From Streptosporangium canum (GTDB taxonomy: Bacteria; Actinomycetota; Actinomycetes; Streptosporangiales; Streptosporangiaceae), in assembly GCF_900113865.1 (NCBI RefSeq), contig NZ_FOQY01000021.1:1-64000 (forward strand): DNA of 64,000 bases, written 5' to 3'. Below are positions 45,648-53,725 of this stretch, piece by piece; the stretch's first letter is position 1, and each line of letters begins with the position of its first letter. The notes below the pieces were generated by a model. The model saw only the letters and a program-made list of their open reading frames with translations. It was not told where the DNA came from and did no database searches. The translations under genes and the position numbers were made by a program.

Positions 45648-47186
45648 GTGCTCTCCGTGTCGACTCTCGGGCCGCGGCGGCGTCATCCGGTGTTCTGGTG
45701 GTGGCTGGCGGCCTCGTACGCGTTATGGGAGATCATCTGGGAGGTGCTGACGCCCCCACGGCGAGTCACGTGTGTCGGGCCACCGATCTTGCACCCGGTG
45801 GGTCCCGTCCGCCGCACAGCCGCCGAAGTGGCTGAGGTAGTCGCGGGCGTGCTGTATCTGGCGGGGCCGTTCCTCCTGATGATGATCGCCCTGTTCGTTG
45901 CAAGGCGCGACAATGCCCGCGTCCACCTGACGGCTGCGGTTCTCGGGTTCGGGCTCGTCGCGTTGCCCGAGGCGCTGGCGGTCGCCGCGGAGGTGCTCAG
46001 GCCGCCTATGGAACCGCCGCCCGGCTGCCTGCCGGACTCGGCGCCGTTCCGAGTCCTGCCGGTGGTCCTGGCCTGGGTGGTCTCGCCACTGACGATGATC
46101 CTGTTCGCGGGCGCCGCCGGGACGCGGGTGCGCCCGGACCGGAGCTCCGTGCTGCGGCTGGTCGCGGCGCTCGGGATGATCGTGCTCGTCGTGCAGGCCG
46201 TACGGATCCTGCCGGAGCGACTGGCGGCGCCACCGGTCGCGGACGACGGCACCCCCCGGTACGCGCTGCTCACCGGCGGCTATCTGGAGACGGTGAACCT
46301 GGATACGGGCCGCACCGCCCATGAGTACATGCCATACCTCGGCAGGCGCATGACCCAGATCGAGGCGGTGGCCGCCACCCGGGAGCCGGGTGAGTACGTG
46401 GTGAGCGTGACCTTGCGGCAGGGCCAGGACACGTGGTCGCCGCGCGGCTTCGTTTCGCGCATCCACCGCCTGAGGGTGGACGCCGACGGCCAGGCGAAGC
46501 TGGGCCAGGCGCTGTCGGGCAGACTGAACGGGAGCGTCGATCGGATCGTGGTGTCGCCCGAGGGGCGCATCGCCTACAGCCGCCGGACCGAGGACCGCGA
46601 TCACAACCAGACCTCCTACGTCGGCGTCCTCGCCCCCGACGTCGAATGGCGGGCGGCCGCGTACGGGTTCTATTGGCGGGACGCCCACACTCTGGTGCTT
46701 CCCGCCGACATCCACTTCACCGGGGCCACCTACCCGCCGAAGCCGGAGTTGGTGAAGGCCTGGGAGGGCGCCCTTGACGTGCGGCTGCCGGCGTCGGACC
46801 CGTCGGCCGCGGCGGTGCTCGTCCGGGCGCCGCGCGACAACGGCAGCCACACTCTCCCTCATCCTCTGCCGGACGGCCGGACCCTGCGGGTGCGCCAGGG
46901 GAGCTACGAGCAGCCGTCCGAGCTGCTCCTCTACGATGGGGACCGGAAGGTGGCCACGGTGCTCGCCCTGAGTTGCGGCGAGATCGTGTCGATGGCGCTG
47001 GACCGATCCGGCCGGCATCTCCTGGTCGGCAAGGACAACGAGAACGATTCGGTGGCGGGCAACAGACCGTGCGGGGGCAAGAACTACGAGCTGCTCCGCG
47101 TCGGCCTCACCCCGACGGCCGCTGGTGCCTTCCCCCACAGGGTCGTCTGGCGGGGCGGCACCTATGTCGGCGGATTCACCTGGTGA
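45648..47186 (+). CDS. Membrane protein with large repeat-like C-terminal domain
   Basis: A 512-residue protein of no recognised family. The N-terminal third carries about five hydrophobic segments (roughly 16-32, 65-90, 95-115, 132-155, 162-180). The remaining 320 residues alternate short strands with VASTR/SPEGR/DRSG-type turns, as in beta-propeller proteins (for example IVVSPEGRIAYSRR, MALDRSGRHLLVG). GTG 45648 has AGAAAGGG at 45630-45637. The C-terminal domain probably faces outward. It is monocistronic. Confidence 0.72.
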   Translation: MLSVSTLGPRRRHPVFWWWLAASYALWEIIWEVLTPPRRVTCVGPPILHPVGPVRRTAAEVAEVVAGVLYLAGPFLLMMIALFVARRDNARVHLTAAVLGFGLVALPEALAVAAEVLRPPMEPPPGCLPDSAPFRVLPVVLAWVVSPLTMILFAGAAGTRVRPDRSSVLRLVAALGMIVLVVQAVRILPERLAAPPVADDGTPRYALLTGGYLETVNLDTGRTAHEYMPYLGRRMTQIEAVAATREPGEYVVSVTLRQGQDTWSPRGFVSRIHRLRVDADGQAKLGQALSGRLNGSVDRIVVSPEGRIAYSRRTEDRDHNQTSYVGVLAPDVEWRAAAYGFYWRDAHTLVLPADIHFTGATYPPKPELVKAWEGALDVRLPASDPSAAAVLVRAPRDNGSHTLPHPLPDGRTLRVRQGSYEQPSELLLYDGDRKVATVLALSCGEIVSMALDRSGRHLLVGKDNENDSVAGNRPCGGKNYELLRVGLTPTAAGAFPHRVVWRGGTYVGGFTW

Positions 47187-47483
47187 CCGACCTCTGTGAA
47201 CGAGCGGTCAGATCGCGTCCACCAATGCCGATCGATATGGGCGTTGTCGTCCTTGCCCGTGTTCAGGCGCGGCCGCTGCCCCCGGGATCGGGCCTGAGCA
47301 GGACGGTGCGGACGTCGGAGGGCTCCCGCTCCAGCTCCGGGACCATTGATCGCATCGCCTCCAGACCGCCGGAGACGCGTGCAAGACAATCTCTCCAGTA
47401 CGGGACTCGCACGATCAGCTGGATCGCGGTAAGTGGTGAGGGTGTGCTCGCCGATGCCCGCGTCCAGTCCGACGGTGACACTT
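47187..47483. other. Intergenic region with possible gene remnant
   Basis: About 300 bp before the convergent FAD enzyme gene. On the minus strand, roughly 47475-47263 reads as open sequence with protein-like composition (LIVRVPYWRDCLARVSGG, then MVPELEREPSDVRTVLL) and ends in a stop. It lacks a start and ribosome binding site and no family is recognised. It may be the decayed end of a gene. Confidence 0.3.
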
Positions 47484-48656
47484 CTACCAGGAGGCGGGCA
47501 GGGCGATCGCGGTGGCGGCGCGGTGGATCGGCTCGACGACCTTGGCCATGATCCGGTCCTTGCCCGGCAGCAGGTTGACCAGGCGCAGCATCACCATCGA
47601 CATGCGGACCTGGAACCGGCTCGACAGGACCATGCGCTTGATGTTGCCGGTGCCCAGGGCCTGGTTGGCCGCGACGAAGGGGCGCATCCGCGCCTCGTAG
47701 GCGGGGAAGGCGGCGGTGTGGTCGCCTGCGGCCCGCTTGAGCTCGCCCGCCAGCACGTACGCGCCGACCAGCGCCAGGCTGGTGCCCTGCCCGGAGGCGG
47801 GGGAGGCGCAGTAGGCCGCGTCGCCGACCAGCGCGACCCGGCCGGTGTGCCAGGTGTCCATGCGCACCTGGCTGAGGGAGTCGAAGTAGAAATCGGGCGC
47901 GTCGGCCATGCCGTCCAGCAGGCGCGGCACCTCCCAGCCGGATCCGCTGTAGGACTGGGCCAGTGCCCGCTGCTGTTCGACGCGCTCGCGCACCTTGCCG
48001 TCGGCAGCCCACAGGAACATGGCCTTGGCGCCGGTGTCCTGCCGGGTGCTGTAGAGCAGGGCCGTACGGCCGGGCCCGACGTAGGTCAGCTCCTCGCGGT
48101 CGAGCCCGAGGTGGTTGGGCACGCTGAAGATCGAGACGTTGTAGCCCATGTCGTGGACGAAACGTTCCTCGGGGCCGAAGGCCAGCGCGCGGGTGTTGGA
48201 GTGCAGCCCGTCGGCCCCTATGACCAGGTCGAAGTGGCGTACCAGGCCGCTGTCGAAGGTCACCTGGGTGCCGTCGATCGAGGCGATCGAATCGCCGAAG
48301 AGGTACTCGACGCCGTTGGCCGCCTCGTGGAGGAGCCGGGCGAGGTCGCCGCGGTGCACCTCGGCGTCCTCGTGGACGCGCCCGCCGAAACTGTCGCCGT
48401 CCATGCCGGCCACCTTGCGGCCTCCGTCGTCCACCACCGAGCCCGTGCGCACGTCGGTGCGTAGCCCGTGGACCTTCTCCAGCAGCCCCATCCGCTCGAC
48501 GACATCGAGGGCCGCGCCTCGGATGTCGATCTTGTAGCCGCCCTCGCGCACCTCGGTGGCGCGTTCGACGACGGTCGGAGTGAAGCCGTGCTCGCGCAGC
48601 CAGTAGGCCAGGGTCGTGCCCGCGATGCTCGCGCCGGAGATCAGGATGTTCGTCAT
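47484..48656 (-). CDS. FAD-dependent monooxygenase (PHBH/TetX-like)
   Basis: A 390-residue flavoprotein. The Rossmann motif is ISGASIAGTTLAYWL near residue 6, and the second FAD motif is GRVALVGDAAYCASPASGQG. It probably hydroxylates an aromatic or polyketide-like compound with NAD(P)H and oxygen; substrate unknown. ATG 48656 (MTNILISG) is chosen; the longer frame passes through the operator region. It is divergent from a TetR gene with repeated sites between them, a standard drug- or metabolite-inducible arrangement. Confidence 0.9.
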   Translation of the reverse strand: MTNILISGASIAGTTLAYWLREHGFTPTVVERATEVREGGYKIDIRGAALDVVERMGLLEKVHGLRTDVRTGSVVDDGGRKVAGMDGDSFGGRVHEDAEVHRGDLARLLHEAANGVEYLFGDSIASIDGTQVTFDSGLVRHFDLVIGADGLHSNTRALAFGPEERFVHDMGYNVSIFSVPNHLGLDREELTYVGPGRTALLYSTRQDTGAKAMFLWAADGKVRERVEQQRALAQSYSGSGWEVPRLLDGMADAPDFYFDSLSQVRMDTWHTGRVALVGDAAYCASPASGQGTSLALVGAYVLAGELKRAAGDHTAAFPAYEARMRPFVAANQALGTGNIKRMVLSSRFQVRMSMVMLRLVNLLPGKDRIMAKVVEPIHRAATAIALPASW

Positions 48657-48672
48657 GCCTGAATAGTACATA

Positions 48673-48708
48673 TGTGTAAGACAGTTGTGCAAGACGTATG
48701 TGTAAGGT
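48673..48708. promoter_or_regulatory. Three phased direct repeats between FAD enzyme and TetR genes
   Basis: TGTGTAAGAC (48673), TGTGCAAGAC (48686) and TGTGTAAGGT (48699) are spaced exactly 13 bases apart in a 58-bp divergent region. They are the natural binding site of the adjacent TetR regulator, although TetR sites are normally inverted repeats. Confidence 0.65.
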
Positions 48709-48714
48709 TGGTGC

Positions 48715-49254
48715 ATGGGTAACCGTGAAGATCTTTTGGGCGGCGCCAAGCGCTGCCTCTACGACAAGGGCTACTCCCGCACCACCGCGCGCGACATCGC
48801 CGCGGCGGCCGGGGTGAGCCTGGCCGCGATCGGCTATCACTACGGCACCAAGGAGGCCCTGCTCAACGAGGCGCTGGTGGAGGCGATGCAAGAGTGGGGC
48901 GACGACCTGGGCCGGGTCCTGGCCGAGCCGGCGGACTTCGAGACGACCTGGGGCAAGGTCATCGACTCCTTCGCCAGGGCCAGACCGCTGTGGGCGATCC
49001 AGTTCGAGCTGATCGCGCACATGGAGCGCACCCCTGAGCTGCGCGAGTCGTTCGTGGAAGCGGGGCGACAGGCCAGGCTGGGGCTGGCGGAGCTGTTCGG
49101 CTCGGACTCCGAGCGGATGGGGGCCGTGGTCCAGACCCTGCTGGGTGGCCTGGCGGCGCAGTGGCTCGTGGACCCCGACGGCACCCCGACCCCGGCGGAG
49201 CTCCTGGAGGGCCTGCGCGCCCTGGTGGGATCGACCCGGGGCGCGTCGTCATGA
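48715..49254 (+). CDS. TetR family transcriptional regulator
   Basis: A 179-residue regulator. The N-terminal helix-turn-helix reads YSRTTARDIAAAAGVSLAAIGYHYGTKEALL (about residues 20-50), and the C-terminal part is a helical ligand-binding domain. ATG 48715 lies 7 bases after the third direct repeat, so it would be autoregulated. It most likely represses the divergent FAD monooxygenase. Confidence 0.92.
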   Translation: MGNREDLLGGAKRCLYDKGYSRTTARDIAAAAGVSLAAIGYHYGTKEALLNEALVEAMQEWGDDLGRVLAEPADFETTWGKVIDSFARARPLWAIQFELIAHMERTPELRESFVEAGRQARLGLAELFGSDSERMGAVVQTLLGGLAAQWLVDPDGTPTPAELLEGLRALVGSTRGASS

Positions 49255-49468
49255 TCCAGGATTCGGTGGAGTCGTGACCGAACTCTCGGTCGTCCCGGCC
49301 GCCTTCGGCATCGCGCCGCTCGGCGCTGTCGACGGGAGCCGGAACGCGGGGCGGGCAGGGGAGGACTCGAACGGCGCCCGAGAAACGATCGTCGTCCACC
49401 TGGGAAGCGATCTTCTCACCCCCTCCTGCGCTCCAGGGCGGCCGTACTCGTGAACGCCCCGCTTCGGA
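49255..49468. other. Intergenic region before the orphan repeat
   Basis: About 215 bp after the TetR gene. A GTG at 49274 opens a 59-codon frame (MTELSVVPAAFGIAPLG), but there is no good ribosome binding site or recognised family. I see no tRNA and nothing else that can be supported. Confidence 0.3.
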
Positions 49469-49545
49469 GCCGTTCTTGAGACGGCCTTGAGGAAGTTGAC
49501 GAGATCCCGTCCGATCGACCTGATCGGACGGGATCTCGTCGTTCA
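49469..49545. repeat. Orphan copy of the tRNA-linked hairpin repeat, copy 3
   Basis: GCCGTTCTTGAGACGGCC, then GAAGTTGACGAGATCCCGTC, with a perfect 16-bp stem (49501-49516 with 49522-49537) and loop GACCT. No tRNA precedes it. It lies just past the stop codon of the minus-strand gene at 49553 and would serve as its terminator. Confidence 0.8.
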
Positions 49546-49552
49546 TGCCTGC

Positions 49553-50938
49553 CTAGAGCTGGTCGTAGCGGACGCGCATGCCGTCCACGAGGGTCTTGAG
49601 CGCGGCGGCGGTCGGCAGCCAGGGGGCGGCCGGCGACTGGGTGGCCTGAGCGACGAGCTGGTCGGCGAGGTTGGTCATCGGCGTCGCCGCGTTCGTCACG
49701 TCCGCGGCCCACAGGTAGGCCGCGTGCCCCGCGGGCAGGGGCGCCCCGGCCGGCAGCACGTGCACGGTGGTCTGCCCGCGGCCCCAGCCCACCAGCTGGT
49801 GCAGGTCGGTCAGGACCTCCTCCATCACCGAGAAATCGTACGCGGTGATCATGGGAAGCACCGGCGGGACGTCGGCCCGGGTGGTGGCGCGGCCCCCGGC
49901 TCCGTAGTGCAGGGTCATCGAGACCTGCTCCGACTCCCGCATGAGCTGCCGGAGCAGCAGCTCGGACGGCACCTCGCCCCGCCACCAGTAGGAGTTCTGG
50001 TACTGCTGCACGTATCCCATGTTCTGCCACACCCACAACGACCGGGCCCAGCCCCGGGTGAGCCGCTCCTGCGCCTCCGTCATCGCCTGGCGCACCTTGG
50101 CATCCTGCGGAGGCGTCAGGGCCGGACCGGCCGGCGGGCCGAGCACGGCGAGTGGCGCGGGCGCGGGCAGGTTCAGGCCCGCATGGAGCCTGGCCACCTC
50201 GGCGTAGTGGTCGGCGTTGGTGCTCATGGTCGGCCAGTCGGCCGCCGCGAAGCCCGGTGCGCCGAAGTAGTTGTGATCGGTGATCTTCTCGCTGACGATG
50301 TGGAAGGACTCGTGCAGCAGGGTGCGGACCCGGTTGTCGGTACGGGCGTCGGTGAACGTATGGGGAAGGATCGATACCTCGGGTGAGGTCACCGCGCCGG
50401 CACCTTGGATGGCCAGTTCACCCCGGTTGTCCAGCAGGAGCCTCCGGTTGTCGTAGAGGCGTTTCAGCCCTTTCGAGGCTTCGGTGAACGTCTTCTTGAT
50501 CTCCGGCATCCTGGTGTTGTCCGGCAGGTTGAAGACGGTGATGATGTGCGCGTCGGCGTGGCCTGCCGCGACCTGGTCGAAAACGGCTGCCACCTCGTCC
50601 ACCATGGTCTTCAGCACCGCCAGACCGGCGCCCGTCGGAGGCTGGTGCTGCCGGGCTCCCGCCTGCATGACATACGGGACCTTGTCCTCGAAGACCGCGA
50701 TCAATTTCTCCAGCGTGTCGTTGGCCGCCGCGTTCGTGTAGTCCAGCGGGGTGGCGGCCTGGACGTAGGTGGCCACCCCGATGTTGTTCAGTGCGACCCG
50801 CAACGCGCCCAGGTCGTTCGCCTGGACCCGGCCGTACGCACGCCGTACCAGCCGGTGCAGCGTCGCGCGGAGTGGGGGCTGGGGGAGCTGGGGGTGGGTG
50901 AACGGCTCATTCTGGGTCACACCGCGTAATGGCAGCAT
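49553..50938 (-). CDS. HExxH protein, divergent aspzincin (M35-like) candidate
   Basis: A 461-residue protein of no confidently known family. A metallopeptidase-like motif HESFH is at 209-213, followed eight residues later by Asp221 in ITDHNYFG and then by STNADHYAEV (239-248). This order (HExxH, Asp in a TxD..YG context, NADxY) is that of aspzincins such as deuterolysin and lysine-specific endopeptidases. No signal peptide is seen. Start ATG 50938 (MLPLRGV) has GAAAGGGAAC upstream. Its neighbours give no clue; the orphan hairpin repeat terminates it. Confidence 0.6.
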   Translation of the reverse strand: MLPLRGVTQNEPFTHPQLPQPPLRATLHRLVRRAYGRVQANDLGALRVALNNIGVATYVQAATPLDYTNAAANDTLEKLIAVFEDKVPYVMQAGARQHQPPTGAGLAVLKTMVDEVAAVFDQVAAGHADAHIITVFNLPDNTRMPEIKKTFTEASKGLKRLYDNRRLLLDNRGELAIQGAGAVTSPEVSILPHTFTDARTDNRVRTLLHESFHIVSEKITDHNYFGAPGFAAADWPTMSTNADHYAEVARLHAGLNLPAPAPLAVLGPPAGPALTPPQDAKVRQAMTEAQERLTRGWARSLWVWQNMGYVQQYQNSYWWRGEVPSELLLRQLMRESEQVSMTLHYGAGGRATTRADVPPVLPMITAYDFSVMEEVLTDLHQLVGWGRGQTTVHVLPAGAPLPAGHAAYLWAADVTNAATPMTNLADQLVAQATQSPAAPWLPTAAALKTLVDGMRVRYDQL

Positions 50939-51128
50939 GAGTTCCCTTTCATCCGGCGTGTTCCCTTGCGACGGCTGTCGCGCACACCAGATGTGACGCT
51001 TACCGTACAAATTGCGTTTACCATTCCAGGCCGGGCAGTCGGCACGGCTGACCGGCCTGATCGCGGCCGCCGTCGCTGGAGCGCTTCAACGCCGTGGCGG
51101 GATTCCCGATCCGGAGCCCTGGCGGTGA

Positions 51129-51263
51129 TCAGCCGGGTTGAACGGCCTCAAGGAGAATTTCCAGCAGGTCGTCCGGCGCGTCCCGCATGAGGTTGTGCCT
51201 GCTGTCCAGTGCGCGCGTCGTCCACAGCGGATCGTCACGCAACATATCGGTTGTCGGCGTCAT
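51129..51263 (-). pseudogene. 3' remnant of an alpha/beta hydrolase gene
   Basis: A 44-codon minus-strand frame encodes LRDDPLWTTRALDSRHNLM followed by RDAPDDLLEILLEA and a stop. This reads like the C-terminal helix region of alpha/beta-fold hydrolases. The catalytic parts are missing, and upstream sequence runs into unrelated DNA. The remaining 50939-51128 stretch holds no gene, only an AT-rich patch near 51000-51030 that could carry the promoter of the HExxH gene. Confidence 0.5.
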
Positions 51264-51293
51264 CACTGCCGTCTTCCGCGGCGGCGGGGTGCT

Positions 51294-51659
51294 TCAGCGG
51301 ACGGGAGGGACGAACTCGGGCTGGTCGAGCAGGCGGAGCCAGCTTCCGTCGGGCTGGCGCCGGACGACCTGCGCGCGGGCGCCGGACCCGTCCTTCGGCG
51401 GGGTCGAGGTGAGGGCGATGTCGCCGCTCACCAGCGTCGGCAGCGGCTGTTCCGGCTCGAAGCGGGGACGGTCGGCGAGCACCTTCTCCCACAGCGCGCG
51501 GATCGCCTCCCGGCCCACCGTCCGGCCGCCGGGCGGGTAGGCCATCACCGCGTCCCGCTCGTAGAGCGCGGCGACTCCGGCCGCGTCGCCGGCGTTGGAT
51601 CGCTCGACGAACAGGCGGGTGATGTCTTCGGGCCGCATGGCCTTCTCGTACTCCGGCAT
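51294..51659 (-). CDS. SnoaL-like / YybH family protein
   Basis: A 121-residue NTF2-fold protein starting MPEYEKAMRPEDITRLFVER with ALYERDAVMAYPPGGRTVG, the usual small-pocket signature. Such proteins are small isomerases or ligand binders; no activity can be inferred. ATG 51659 has AGGAGGAAGC directly upstream. It is divergent from the diacylglycerol-kinase-like gene. Confidence 0.85.
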   Translation of the reverse strand: MPEYEKAMRPEDITRLFVERSNAGDAAGVAALYERDAVMAYPPGGRTVGREAIRALWEKVLADRPRFEPEQPLPTLVSGDIALTSTPPKDGSGARAQVVRRQPDGSWLRLLDQPEFVPPVR

Positions 51660-51848
51660 GGCTTCCTCCTGAGATCGGACTTGAGCACCTCCCACCCTGG
51701 TCGCCCGGCACTTAGAAGTCCAACAGATGAATCTGATGGAAACCAGAAGCTTCAGTTATGACACAGCGGCGGGTGCGGCCCGACGTTTGCGGCTGATGCG
51801 CGGGGGCAGCCGAGGCAGTGCCCAAGGCGGTGCTAAAGGAGGGTTTCC

Positions 51849-52760
51849 ATGCTGCGGCAGAAGCAGAGAGCCGGCACGGTCGCGGTGATCGCCCATCAGA
51901 AGAAGTCACTCGGGGGCGGGCTGGACGAGCTGCGCAGGCTCCTCGCCGACGAGGAGCCCGGCAAGCTGCTCTGGTACGAGGTGCCCAAGAGCAAGAAGGC
52001 TCCGAAGCAGGCGCGCAAGGCGCTCAAGGAAGGCGCCGATCTGGTGCTGGTCTGGGGCGGGGACGGCATGGTGCAGCGCTGCGTGGACGCGCTGGCCGGC
52101 TCCGGCGTGACCGTGGGCATCATCCCCGCCGGGACGGCGAACCTCCTCGCGCAGAACCTCGGCATTCCCGAGGACCTCCCCGAGGCCGTGCGGATCGCCT
52201 TCCACGGCGAGAGCCGGAAGCTCGACCTGGGCAAGGTCAACGGCGAGCACTTCGCCGTCATGGCGGGACTCGGCTTCGACGCTGAGATGATCAAGGACGC
52301 CGATCGGGGGCTGAAGGACAAGCTGGGCCGCGCGGCGTATGTGTGGACCGGGCTGCGGCACGTCCGGGGGGAGCTCGTCCGGATGGAGGTCAAGCTCGAC
52401 GGGGTGAAGTGGTTCGAGGGGGAGGCGAGCTGCCTGCTGCTGGGCAACGTCGGGACCATCACCGGCGGCATCGAGGCCTTCGACGACGCGCGCCCCGACG
52501 ACGGGTGGCTGGAGATCGGCGTCACCACGGCGAAGGGGCCGATCCAGTGGGCCCGCGTGCTCGGCCAGATGGGCGCCGGACGGTCGGACGAGTCTCCCTT
52601 CGTCCGGATGACCCGGGCACGCAAGATCAGCGTCAAGCTGGGCGCGCCGATGACCTACGAGCTGGACGGCGGCGCCAAGGACTCCGTCACCCGGCTCAAG
52701 GCCAAGGTCGTGCCCGGCGGCATCACCGTCCGGGTCCCCGTGCCGGGGCCGAACGCCTGA
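51849..52760 (+). CDS. Diacylglycerol kinase family lipid kinase
   Basis: A 303-residue DAGK/sphingosine-kinase-fold protein with the nucleotide site VWGGDGMVQRCVDAL and GIIPAGTANLLAQNL, and a C-terminal beta-sandwich (ELDGG). It probably phosphorylates a diacylglycerol-like lipid at the membrane face. ATG 51849 follows AAAGGAGGG. The last 14 codons and stop are duplicated just downstream (52765 onward), outside the present frame. Confidence 0.9.
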   Translation: MLRQKQRAGTVAVIAHQKKSLGGGLDELRRLLADEEPGKLLWYEVPKSKKAPKQARKALKEGADLVLVWGGDGMVQRCVDALAGSGVTVGIIPAGTANLLAQNLGIPEDLPEAVRIAFHGESRKLDLGKVNGEHFAVMAGLGFDAEMIKDADRGLKDKLGRAAYVWTGLRHVRGELVRMEVKLDGVKWFEGEASCLLLGNVGTITGGIEAFDDARPDDGWLEIGVTTAKGPIQWARVLGQMGAGRSDESPFVRMTRARKISVKLGAPMTYELDGGAKDSVTRLKAKVVPGGITVRVPVPGPNA

Positions 52761-52817
52761 CCGCCGGCATCACCGTCCGCGTCCCCGTGCCAGGGCCGGG
52801 GCCGAACGCCTGACCGG
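52718..52817 (+). repeat. Tandem duplication of the lipid kinase 3' end
   Basis: CGGCATCACCGTCCG...CCCCGTGCC...CCGAACGCCTGACC occurs at 52718-52764 and again from 52765, with two substitutions and a 6-bp GGGCCG insertion in the second copy. The first copy carries the functional stop codon. Confidence 0.85.
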
Positions 52818-52856
52818 CGGCACCGCCTCCGTCCTCCTGGGCGGTGCCGCCGGTCA
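52811..52856. terminator. Bidirectional terminator between lipid kinase and MerR genes
   Basis: A perfect 17-bp stem TGACCGGCGGCACCGCC / GGCGGTGCCGCCGGTCA with a 12-base loop serves both convergent genes. Its left arm includes the relic stop codon of the duplicated 3' end. Confidence 0.85.
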
Positions 52857-52870
52857 GGTGGAGTCCGTAC

Positions 52871-53689
52871 CTAGACGGTGCTGACGGTCATCTGGAGCTC
52901 GGTGACCCACTGGTCCTGGTCGTCGGGGCATTCGATGCTGACCTCCCGGGCCAGCCCGACGCTGCGGTAGCCGTGCTCCTCGACCCAGTGGGCCAGTGTC
53001 TGGAACGTGGTGCCGACCTGGTCCATCGAGCCCCGGTGGATGATCGTGGCGGCCGTCTCGACCGCCGGCAGGTCCACGATCGCGAAGTCGTGCGCCTCGG
53101 ACGCCTCCGCCGTCACCTCGACCCCGGCGTGCACGACCACCCTGCCGTCCGCCTCCGGCTGGTAGCAGGCGATGCCGTATCCCGACGGTGTCACCCCGGC
53201 CCGGTCGAGCCGCTGGAACAGCTCGCCGTACAGGGGCTGGATGACGGGTCCGATGTCCTCGCTCTCGTAGCTCCCCGCGACGGCGGTGAGCTCGGCCACG
53301 CGGGTCGGGGGGATCCGCTTGAGGATGACCTCTTCGGTATGCATGCGCCCTTCTCTCTCGATCGTCCGGAGCCTCGCCTCGACCCGGAGCAGCCGCGCGG
53401 TGTCCGCCGTGATCCGCTCCTCCAGCTCCGCGCGGCGCAGTCGCACCATCCCCTGCAGCTCGGCCGTGCTCACCCGCTCGTCGAGGATCGACCGCACCTG
53501 GTGCAGGGTGAAGCCGAGATCCTTCAGCGCGATGATGCGGTTGAGCCGTGAGAGCTGGCTCGCCTGGTAGAAGCGGTAGCCGCTGGCCGGGTCGACGTGG
53601 GCGGGCTGCAGCAGCCCGAGCGCGTCATAGTGGCGCAGCATGCGCACCGACACCAGGCCGAGCTGGGCGAAGTCTCCGATACTGAACAT
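52871..53689 (-). CDS. MerR family regulator with GyrI-like effector domain
   Basis: A 272-residue regulator. The N-terminal MerR domain (MFSIGDFAQLGLVSVRMLRH) and coiled dimerisation helix are followed by a GyrI-like ligand-binding domain (about 120-272, with RIPPTRVAELTAV and VHAGVEV). This architecture (BmrR-like) usually activates multidrug or detoxification genes; the target here is unknown, and no transporter is adjacent. ATG 53689. Confidence 0.9.
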   Translation of the reverse strand: MFSIGDFAQLGLVSVRMLRHYDALGLLQPAHVDPASGYRFYQASQLSRLNRIIALKDLGFTLHQVRSILDERVSTAELQGMVRLRRAELEERITADTARLLRVEARLRTIEREGRMHTEEVILKRIPPTRVAELTAVAGSYESEDIGPVIQPLYGELFQRLDRAGVTPSGYGIACYQPEADGRVVVHAGVEVTAEASEAHDFAIVDLPAVETAATIIHRGSMDQVGTTFQTLAHWVEEHGYRSVGLAREVSIECPDDQDQWVTELQMTVSTV

Positions 53690-53725
53690 GGTCCTTCATG
53701 GATAGGGGCTCACACGGTGTCAGGG

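Noticed and set aside
49360..49390. On the minus strand GCCGTTCGAGTCCTCC looks like a tRNA T arm.
   Set aside because: The would-be T stem does not pair, and no acceptor, D or anticodon arm can be built around it.
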